Source: Bacteroidota bacterium (GTDB lineage Bacteria; Bacteroidota; Ignavibacteria; Kryptoniales; JAKASW01). From it: a stretch of DNA of 64,000 bases. The notes under the pieces were generated by a model. The model worked only from the letters and a program-made list of their open reading frames with translations, did no database searches and was not told the DNA's origin. Positions 50,804 through 59,900 of this stretch are shown here, piece after piece; the stretch's first letter is position 1, and each line of letters starts with the position of its first letter. The DNA lies in the NCBI GenBank assembly GCA_021811615.1, contig JAJZNW010000055.1, forward strand, positions 83,117 through 147,116, given 5' to 3'. The position numbers were made by a program, and so were the translations under genes.

Positions 50804-53800
50804 TTATAATGTCCAGCGCAATCCCAGGTCGGCCGTCATACCGTAGGATTGCTCACTTGTCGGGAACCCTGTCCCCTGTACTACCGAGATATCCGGTTCA
50901 CCGTTCAGGTTATTGGCCTGGAAGTAAGCTTCAAGCCCGCGCCATGGGAGCTGCTGGCTTACAAGAAGATCCCATCTGACATACGCGGACCTGTAACTCC
51001 GGAGCTGCGGCCAGAAGTTCGTCCCACTGTACACGCTCCTTTGGTTTATCATGGATACGCGGGCGGAGAAGCCTTGGAAGTCGTAACCGATGGTCAGATT
51101 CACGATGTCACTCGGCTGGTCGATCAATTTGTCGGTGTAAAATGTGTCGATGTAAGATTCGACAGGAGGATAGCCGGTAATCCTCGTTATGATGAACGGG
51201 TATTGAACCTTCGAAAAGATGTGAGTGTAGTTGATGCTGAACACCAGCCCGGTCAATGGTCCCGGCAGGTACCAGAAATGAGTCTGCCAATCCACTTCAA
51301 CTCCCCAAAGATCCACGGGCCGGGGATTGTTGATATTCGTTCCGTTGAGAATATATCCCTGAGTGTAATTTGGTAATCCCGCGTAATCAGCAGGGTTGGT
51401 TATTGAGACCGCTCCTGTCGGATAAATCAGACCGGTTATCCGTTTGTAAAACGGATCAACCGTGAAGAGACCGATGGTATTGTCATAAGCCGACAACGCA
51501 AAATCGAAATTCTCCGAATGGGCGGGCTTCAGTAAAAAGTTATTCCAGTCGACCGTGCTGACAAAGACATCGATCCTCGGGGCGATTGCACTGAAATCAG
51601 GATATGTAAGCGTATTGGTGTAGGCAAGTCTCAGGTTAAGCCATGAAAGGGGTTTGTAACTCAGGTTGACATCCGGGAGCCAGTAGCCATGATACAACGA
51701 GACGGTCGTATCGGCGGACGGAAATGGAGCCGGGTAGGTATTGTTCTGATAAGCCGCAAGTATGACGGTGCCTCTGTATCTCGTCGCGAGCCCCTGATAC
51801 CTGACGCCGGGTATCAGAGTCAACTGCGGTCCTATGTTCAAAGTAGCCATCACATAGCCTGCATTTTCAAATTCATTTCCCGAATAATTGCTTGCGATGT
51901 TCCCGTACTCATCGGGCGCGTAAACGGTACCGCTAATCCACGGCTGGGTCTTTTGATAGCTGATCACCGTGTTCATCACTTGGGAGAGGAGACCTATGTT
52001 TGTCGGCGAGCCGTACATTGCGTATTGACCGTTGAGGAAGTTCCCGAAGCTCAGGCTGGGGTCGAGAAACATTCCGATTGGAAATCTATCGGTGCCGTTC
52101 GGGTTGAGGGACCATGGCTTTTGTGTCATCCACGGGAACGCCGCAATTACGTTCGATCTCGCAGCGTTGATTCCTCCTCCGTAAATGCTTCCACCGCCAT
52201 CGGAATAGTTGTAGGCTCTGTAAGTGACCTTGTAGCTCCCGCCGAACTTCAGCGAGCCGGTTATGAAATTCGATAAGTTGAAATCCCTCTTTATATCGAT
52301 TCCGCCTCTCAGATTGCGCTGGTAAGTGAAACTATTATGTGTACTGAGGGCATCCATTAGGGCATTGTTAAGGTTCACGTGCCGACCGGCTTCCTGAGCG
52401 ACCGTAGTCGGATTCGCAGTCAGCGACACATTTCCAAGCCCCGCCTGGTATTGAGAGAAACCCACGCTCCAGTAACCGGGCTGGACGTTATCGGTATACA
52501 TGTGGGCGAGTCTGACATCGACATCGAAGGAGAGAAGTTTCTGTTTGAAATTCAGGACGTTCGCGATGACATTCAGGGTCTGCGGATAATAAGAAGCACC
52601 GTAGACTATCCTGGAATCGGTGATCCCGTAACTCTGGCTGAAAGTCTCGGTTCGCTGGACGCCGCTGCTCAGGAAGTTCATTAGGTCGACCTTGCCGCTC
52701 CCCCAGTGATAATCGAGCACGAGGGTACCGTCATAAAGCTTCTTCGTAGTAGGTTGGTAATCGAGGTTCAGGCTCTGCACAATCATCTCGCCTGGATTCG
52801 AGTAGTTCGTCGGCTTCTGCAGATTGAACGACGCGCCATATATATCCGCAGTAAGGTTCAGCCGCTGTACAAGCGCCTGAGCGAGAATTCCGAACCGGTT
52901 GTGGAAGAATCGCTTCTCTATTGTTCCGGAGAATTTATAATCGCCGAGACTGTTCTGCAGATGATCATACCCACCCTGAGCCAGGAGTTCGATTTTCGGT
53001 GTCCCGTTCCGCGTCGGCTGCGCCTCTCTGATCTGGAAGTTCACCGTACCACCGAGGACGGCAGCATTCATGTCCGGGGTGACCGTCTTATAGAGTTCGA
53101 TACCGCTGAGCATGTCTGAAGAAATCATGCTCATATCGACGGCGCGATTACCCGTCTGGTTGGCCGGCATAGAAACGCCGTCGATCTCTACACGATTGTA
53201 TTTCGGCTGGAGCCCGCGTATGGCGATCATGGCCCCCTCCCCGTACGACCTGACGAGGAATACGCCGGGGAGTCTGCCGATAGACTCCGCCGCATTCGCG
53301 TCCGGAAGCTGCTGTATCCGGGCTGCGGAAACGACATTTACTATGTTATGGGAAGCGAGCTGCTGGTTGATAGCTTCATTCTGGCCGGTCGCCTGGGCAG
53401 TTACCACTACCGCCTTTCCCTTGACACCGACAGGAACGAGTTTCAGGTCTTCCACAGTCTTCACGCCGGCACGCACCTGGACCTCGACCTGCCGCGTCTT
53501 GTATCCTATATAAGTGACGCGGATGGTATATACGCCGGCAGGGATATTCGTAATATAGAAATTTCCGTTGAGACTCGTCGACGCGCCGAGGCTTGTTCCC
53601 TTCAGTAACACGTTGGCACCGGGAAGTGGACTCCCGGTCGCCGCATCCCTGACCGAACCCGATATCTTTCCCGAGCCTTCGGGAGTATCCGTGTTCTTCG
53701 GCGCAAGAGCAATCAGGTTACGATTGACAACGACCCATTTGACATCTACCTGGTTGAAGATGCTCGAAAGCGCGTCGCGCAGCGGTTCGGAATCAACCTG

Positions 53801-54028
53801 TGCGAAAATCAGTTTGTTGGTAGAAAGTTTGTTGGGGTCATAGAAGAAGGCGGCGGAGGTTTTCCTGGTAATCTCGCTTAAGGCCTGCTTGAGCGTCGCG
53901 CCATTTAACGTCAGCGATATTCGCCTGGAAAGGTTGATCTGATCGGTCACCTGATCGCCCTTTTGGGCGAAACCTACGACCTGAAGGAGGAATATCAGGG
54001 CTGCCGAAATTACACAAAGTCTTCTCAT
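50804..54028 (-). CDS. TonB-dependent transducer/receptor with STN and carboxypeptidase-regulatory domains
   Basis: 1074 aa; STN region (ISLTLNGATLKQALSEITRKTSAAFFYDPNKLSTNKLIF..VKWVVVNRNLIAL), ISGSVRDAATGSPLPGANVLLKGTSLGASTSLNGNFYITNIPAGVYTIRVTYIGY, plug NAAESIGRLPGVFLVRSYGEGAMIAIRGLQPKYNRVEIDG. Confidence 0.95.
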   Translation of the reverse strand: MRRLCVISAALIFLLQVVGFAQKGDQVTDQINLSRRISLTLNGATLKQALSEITRKTSAAFFYDPNKLSTNKLIFAQVDSEPLRDALSSIFNQVDVKWVVVNRNLIALAPKNTDTPEGSGKISGSVRDAATGSPLPGANVLLKGTSLGASTSLNGNFYITNIPAGVYTIRVTYIGYKTRQVEVQVRAGVKTVEDLKLVPVGVKGKAVVVTAQATGQNEAINQQLASHNIVNVVSAARIQQLPDANAAESIGRLPGVFLVRSYGEGAMIAIRGLQPKYNRVEIDGVSMPANQTGNRAVDMSMISSDMLSGIELYKTVTPDMNAAVLGGTVNFQIREAQPTRNGTPKIELLAQGGYDHLQNSLGDYKFSGTIEKRFFHNRFGILAQALVQRLNLTADIYGASFNLQKPTNYSNPGEMIVQSLNLDYQPTTKKLYDGTLVLDYHWGSGKVDLMNFLSSGVQRTETFSQSYGITDSRIVYGASYYPQTLNVIANVLNFKQKLLSFDVDVRLAHMYTDNVQPGYWSVGFSQYQAGLGNVSLTANPTTVAQEAGRHVNLNNALMDALSTHNSFTYQRNLRGGIDIKRDFNLSNFITGSLKFGGSYKVTYRAYNYSDGGGSIYGGGINAARSNVIAAFPWMTQKPWSLNPNGTDRFPIGMFLDPSLSFGNFLNGQYAMYGSPTNIGLLSQVMNTVISYQKTQPWISGTVYAPDEYGNIASNYSGNEFENAGYVMATLNIGPQLTLIPGVRYQGLATRYRGTVILAAYQNNTYPAPFPSADTTVSLYHGYWLPDVNLSYKPLSWLNLRLAYTNTLTYPDFSAIAPRIDVFVSTVDWNNFLLKPAHSENFDFALSAYDNTIGLFTVDPFYKRITGLIYPTGAVSITNPADYAGLPNYTQGYILNGTNINNPRPVDLWGVEVDWQTHFWYLPGPLTGLVFSINYTHIFSKVQYPFIITRITGYPPVESYIDTFYTDKLIDQPSDIVNLTIGYDFQGFSARVSMINQRSVYSGTNFWPQLRSYRSAYVRWDLLVSQQLPWRGLEAYFQANNLNGEPDISVVQGTGFPTSEQSYGMTADLGLRWTL

Positions 54029-54030
54029 GA

Positions 54031-55164
54031 TTAGTTCCTTTGTACGTTGCTCTTTTCATGAACAGGAATTGCTGCATTCCTCTCGAAGCGGATTGTGTCT
54101 CCGCTCCTCATATATCCGATGCCGAGTGAAACGGAAATTGCTTTCAAAATTGCAGCCAGTGGTTGTCGTGTTAACGAGGCAGTGACTCTTTCCCCGAGAA
54201 GCGAAGTGTCTGTGACACCGAAGGTGTACGGGTAGTCACGGCCCAGCTTGGCGAGTACATGCCTGAAGGGGGTTTTGTCGAAGATCATGGCGCCATTGAG
54301 CCAGGCAAGACTCTGCCTGACATCCGCGCGAGACGGTTCTACAACAATCCTGTTCTTGTCGGAAATGGATCTTTCCCCCGCAACGACAGGCACCCCCGTG
54401 CTGTTTAGAGAGCTGCCGGCTCGGAGTATGATTTCCCCTTCAGTCACTGTAACTTCGGTCTCTTTTTCCCCAGGCCATGCCCTGACGACGAACTCCGTCC
54501 CGATGTCCTGGATAATTCCGCAATCCGTTCGAACGATAAAGGGCGTTTTCAAATGTACGACATCGAAAAACGCCTCGCCCTTGAGCTCGACGATGCGCGA
54601 TCGTTTCCCATAAGCTTTCCCGACACGGATCGATGAGACTGAATTCAGGGTGATCCTCGTACCGTCGGCCAGCAAAAGCGTCTTATGCTCTCCCCTTCCC
54701 GTCGAACATTCCAGGCTCGCAACGGGAGAAGTGTGCCTTTTTCCGAAAAACGATTCGGCGTTGAACGCGATATAGACGGATCCTACGACCGCGATAAGGA
54801 CGGCAGCGGTCCTTGCGATAATTCCGAGGTTGAATACTCTGCCGCGCCCGCTTCGACGCTCTTGATCCGTAATTGACGGAGCGGGTGAAGTGATCGTATC
54901 CGACTGGCGCGATGTCGCCCCTTTCCACACGAGAGCCGATTCCCGGAACGAGATAGCCTGATGAAGTCTCTTGAGCGCTTCGACCTCGTCGACAGTGTGG
55001 AGGCTTTGATCCAGTGGAGAGGTAATCTGTTCACCGAGGTATGCGGTCAGCGATTCGGCGATCACCTTCAGCTCGGGATCTTCGTCCACTATTCTTCTTT
55101 CGTCGGCCGAACACTCTCCGGCTATGTACTTTCCAACAAGAACCCAATCGATGGATTTCTCCAA
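54031..55164 (-). CDS. FecR-family anti-sigma regulator
   Basis: 377 aa; N-terminal cytoplasmic helix, TM (IIARTAAVLIAVVGSVYIAF), FecR domain TGRGEHKTLLLADGTRITLNSVSSIRV..VVHLKTPFIVRTDCGIIQDIGTEFVV, C-terminal FDKTPFRHVLAKLGRDYPYTFGV. Confidence 0.93.
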   Translation of the reverse strand: MEKSIDWVLVGKYIAGECSADERRIVDEDPELKVIAESLTAYLGEQITSPLDQSLHTVDEVEALKRLHQAISFRESALVWKGATSRQSDTITSPAPSITDQERRSGRGRVFNLGIIARTAAVLIAVVGSVYIAFNAESFFGKRHTSPVASLECSTGRGEHKTLLLADGTRITLNSVSSIRVGKAYGKRSRIVELKGEAFFDVVHLKTPFIVRTDCGIIQDIGTEFVVRAWPGEKETEVTVTEGEIILRAGSSLNSTGVPVVAGERSISDKNRIVVEPSRADVRQSLAWLNGAMIFDKTPFRHVLAKLGRDYPYTFGVTDTSLLGERVTASLTRQPLAAILKAISVSLGIGYMRSGDTIRFERNAAIPVHEKSNVQRN

Positions 55165-55485
55165 CTCGCAACCTTCCTAATAATTGAACATCGGATTACA
55201 GCCTGGGCCCAACGCTATTGTCCGGTGAATCGTTTCCATCCAGAGCTTCGCCATCTCAATCGCATCGAAGCTCCATTCTTCGGTTCCGGGCGATAGTCGG
55301 ATGGCGGCTGTGGGACTTCATATTGAGTGTTGCCAGCACTCCGCCATATTTTGATGCTCCTATACAAGACGGCTGAGGATGCGCTTACCCCTACATTATT
55401 CACAGCGGAAGGGAAGATTAATTCGATCGTAACGGGAAAGGAACATACGGCGGGGGTAATGAGCCCTCACTTCGGAACGGGCTGT

Positions 55486-56079
55486 CTAACGGTGGGCTTC
55501 CGAGAACTCCGGCATACTGTTTCGAATGGCCTTCAAGGCGCGACCCATTTGTGTCTCGACCGTCTTAATCGAAACGCCGAGTCTCACGGAAATCTGCTGA
55601 TAAGTGAGTCCGTCAGTTCGACTAAGCAAAAAGATCGTTCTGCTCCCTTCCGGTAATGCCGATATCGCCTCTTCTGCAATCTTAAGTGCGGCCCTGTTAT
55701 CGAGATCGACTACAAAATCTCCTGCATTGGGATCGTTTGCGACATCATGGTCGGGGTCGATGAAACGCACATGTCGCAGATGATCCAGTGACGAGTTCTT
55801 TACGGATCTCTCGAGGAAAGCTCTGACGGAAGTGTCGATAGTGAGATCCGATTTCCCCACCCATAATCGGAAGAAGACGCCCTGGACGATATCCTCGGCA
55901 GTATCTATGGATCTCACAATTCTTTCACTGAGACGACAGAGGACCGTGTAGTATCGCAGAAAGAGCCTGTCGAACGCTTTTGAGTCACCCTGTCGAATAC
56001 GCTCGACAAGCGCCAGGTCGTTTTCCTGCAGTTCCGGCAAGACGCCCCCCCTCGGATTGATCTCCTGAGTCTGACTCAT
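55486..56079 (-). CDS. ECF-family RNA polymerase sigma factor
   Basis: 197 aa; KAFDRLFLRYYTVLCRLSERIVRSIDTAEDIVQGVFFRLW (region 2), ALPEGSRTIFLLSRTDGLTYQQISVRLGVSIKTVETQMGRALKAIR (region 4). Confidence 0.94.
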   Translation of the reverse strand: MSQTQEINPRGGVLPELQENDLALVERIRQGDSKAFDRLFLRYYTVLCRLSERIVRSIDTAEDIVQGVFFRLWVGKSDLTIDTSVRAFLERSVKNSSLDHLRHVRFIDPDHDVANDPNAGDFVVDLDNRAALKIAEEAISALPEGSRTIFLLSRTDGLTYQQISVRLGVSIKTVETQMGRALKAIRNSMPEFSEAHR

Positions 56080-56956
56080 CTTGAAAATCCCTCTTTAATG
56101 AGAAATGCACCGTGCTGACGGGTGGCACGCAGCTGAGGAGTTGAATTTCTAAAAGAGTTTTTGGGAAGTGCGGGAGAGAGGGAGCATTCGTGGCCGCATT
56201 TGCATATTCCATATCGGCGGGCTCCCTGTCCCGTCGAGTCACCGTGCCGTAACGTTGGTGCTTACCTCCGTGTCAAGGTGCTTTAGAGAAGCGAATTTAG
56301 AATCACCAATTCGTATGAGCGTGATGTTCCTGAGAGTGGCTGAAACGTTCTGGCCACACCGCCCAGACGATGGTGCTCCGGCAAATCAATGAATGGACAG
56401 AACAGGCGCGGTCGGTTCAGACCGCCGAGGTATGCAGTGCGAAATACATTCTTGTATACTGCATCCTCACGAATATAGCACAAGATTGAGTACCTGTCAA
56501 GCGCCAACATTCCGTGATCCGGCTACACGCCGCTCAGTTACGCGGCAATCGACTCTGCAGCCTTCATTGAAGTGAACGCCTGACAGCCGTGCGGAACTGC
56601 AAAGCGGTTTTGTTCACAACAGCCGTTTGTTTCAACGTATGGCGCCGACATGCTGACCGGGCAATTACCGGATCCGGCATTGACGAGAAAAGGATCGCTC
56701 GCGATCAAAGCGAGCACCGCTACTTCTTAAACGAACGATTCGCATAAGGGGTTGGAAAAGTACGCCGGGAGCAGGAAGCGGGCTCAGGCCGAGAAAAGGA
56801 CGGAAAGCGTCCTTGCCTGCATCGTGGGAAAGCGGGGACATCGCCATTTTGACGGATCGGCAGGCGGCCCCGAAAAACTTCCGACCCGTCGAAGTTCGCA
56901 AGCGCTAACTGCTATCCTCTGACCGAAGAATCGCAGCGATCGCCGGGATGTGTCTT

Positions 56957-59900
56957 CTATCCGTTTTCGCCAGTCAGTCTGGCGATCTGCAACAAGTAGA
57001 ACCTCAGGATGGCTTGCTCCTTGGGATCGAGGGGCTGTTCTTCGATCTTGATGATCTTCTCGACCTCTTTGAGGGCTCGAATAATGTTGACGGGAACTTC
57101 CACCATCGATTCGGATATCGTCGTCAAATAGTCGAGAGCCGCGGATAGAAACTCGTTCATGCTGTCGTCGAAAGAAGGCGTGACGAGGTGCGGCGCGATC
57201 CTCAATTTCCCGGGCTTGAACAGATATTCCTTCTGCACTTCTGCTGAAGACAAGGAATGCAGGGCCAGGGCCAATTCGGAAAAACTCGATACGCGTTCGT
57301 AGACCGGTTGCTCCAGAAGTCCCCAGACCTTCCCTCGCCAGTAACGCACCTCGGTCGGGACCTTCAGCAGCCCTTCTACTTCTTTGAGCCACTCTCCATC
57401 CAGATGATTTCCTATCTCCGCGCGCATTTGCTCCGCGTCAGTGTTGAAGAAATCGCGCTGCAGCAGAACCGCTACGTCGGGCCTGACTGTCGGCAGCAAC
57501 TGAGGCACAAAAGTGTCGCCCGAGAAGAACTCGGATACGTCCAGACCATGTCTTCTGAGAAGCTCCTTCTGGAATAGCGGCAGATACTTCCTCATGAGAT
57601 CGACATCTTCCCGCAGGGCGGTTAACGCCGAATTCCCCGGTGGGAAGGCCTTGTCCAGCTTGTTCACGTAAGTCAAATCAGCATCATGGTAGGTTCTCAA
57701 AGTCTGCAGCATCTCATAAACCGGAAGGCGCGGCAGTATCTGGTCGGAGATTAGAGCGTCCGGCTCCCCTTCTGCAAACTCCATCATCGAGAAATTATCT
57801 AGAGCCCGGAACAGGCCGGTCGTCAGTTGGTTTATACCCAGCACCGCGGTCTGCGACAGGTTATGAGAAATCGCACGGAGAAGACTGCCGTATTTTGACA
57901 ACGGGATCGTGCCGGCAATTCGCTGTATGATCTCCTCGCCGGCTCCCTGTCCTACTTCCTGTCCCGGGCGGGCCGTAGGACGGTCTCTGAGTGGAGGCGA
58001 CATCCTTCCCACGAAGTACGATATAATATGAAGTCCGATCACGTCTTCTTCCCGGCCGTAAAGAACCTGTCTGAAATTCTCCCTGTGGATGCCCAGGAAA
58101 TCGTCAAAGGCTTTGTCGTGCCTTCCGATTGTGATCCTCTCGAGTTCCTGTAGCCCGCGAGTCTTGAATTGAAGCCTGGTTTCCGAGAGCGGCTCGCTCG
58201 CCCTGAACGCTTCGCCTTCGTAGAACTCCTGAGCTCTTTTGACGTGGTAAACCAGCTGAGACAGCTCCTTCACAGGGAGATGGCGGCATCGTTCGAACAG
58301 ATTGCTCTGGAACGTGCGGAGATCCCCTGAAGCAAATATTCCCATAAGCGGCGTTGTCGCATAATAAGTGCTGCGGCGTGTCGACTCCTGCAGATATGCC
58401 GTGAATCTCGTTCGCGAATTTTCGTTTTGGAAGAAAAGGCGTTCGCCGGAAACGGGAGAGTAATAGCCCCCCTGGCGCTGCATCGGTTCGCCGCTCCCCA
58501 GTTTCAGTCTGATCCTCCCCGCGAGGCCGTGCGAACTCAGCCATTTCAGGAATTCAAACTTCGATTCATTGTAAAGGCTCATCCCCATAGCTTGTCCCAC
58601 TTGCTGACTGAGATCCGAACCCGCCACAAAAATCTCCGTTACGATTTCGGAGAAACGCTCACCGGTCTCCTGATTCATTCTCCTGCTCCGGAAAGCGTAA
58701 TCCCAGACTTTACTAAGATAATCCTTAATTCCCTTTACCGAATCGATATCCTCGAAGAGCGGGACTATCCACACGTTCGGAATCTCGCTGTCGTTCCTTT
58801 CCCTTATTATCTCCTCACGCTTCGATCTGAGTTTGCGATCGAGCGAGATCAGAGCCTCGGGCTTCGTCGTCATGCTGACCTGCAGGGCGAGTACCAGTCC
58901 CGGATTACCGTACTTACCGGAAAGCTCGTTTATCTCGTTTATGTTGTGGACGGTGGTATCGATTGCGAACTGATCCTGCGCGGTGATCAGCTTCTGGTGA
59001 ATGCGCGGTGTGATTACAAACCTCCTCAGCAGGTCCCTGTACGAGCTTACTTCAAGAAGGAGTTCCCTGTTCGAAAGGTTCTCCATCACGCTGGGGATCA
59101 GCGAATGGATGGCTTTCCTCAATCGCTTGTTCAATGAGAAATAATACTCGAGCGTATCCCTGCGCCTTTTGCGAAGGTCGAGCATCTTTCTTTCGAGGCG
59201 GTCATTATGCTGCCAGAGGGACATCAGCGGATCCTTGGCAAGATGAAGCTTCATGCCGAGGTTCCTCAACCTCCCCGGTCTCATATTGACGGGCAGCGTT
59301 CCGCGATATCTTTTCTCAAGCTGGACGGTGAGCCGCGTGATCCCCGACAGGAGAGAGGAGAACCTGTTGTTGCTTTCGCGAAGCGTCTCGATCTCCTTAA
59401 CAAGCGGCTCATCGATCCTGATGCCTGAATCTGCTCTGAGCAAAGCCTGAACAATCCTCGCCTGCCGGGCAACATTCTGAATGAGTACTGCGCTGACGAG
59501 GCTCTGTCCCTGTCCCGAAGGACGGCTGCTGCCGTCCCAATCCCCCCAGAAGGAAAGGAACGTCTCATAACGCTCGTCCGAGTGCAGGTTCAGATAATTC
59601 TCGACCGCCATCATGGAGTCCATGTCGAGGATCAGCTCATCCGGCTCCTCGTTCGACATGATCGGCACGTTCAGGCCGAAATATTCTCTTACGAGATCGG
59701 TTCTGATCCTCCGGTAGAACTGCTCACCCAGCTCGCGATCGTGCGAAACTGCGTCGATCAACCTGTCGAACAACGCTTCGGTCTGCATCGAATACATCTG
59801 AGTCGGATGTACAGTGCGATCGAACAGCCTAACGCGGAAGGCTTCTTTTCTCCTCGATAAATCATCCTTATAGAATTCTTTTTCGAGAAATTCGCTCGTC

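Noticed and set aside
56897-56910. Possible fourth LacI-type operator (CGCAAGCGCTAACT)
   Set aside because: Only the right half-site matches TGTTAGCGCTAACA; the left half has several mismatches, and it lies over 800 bp from the sigma gene start.
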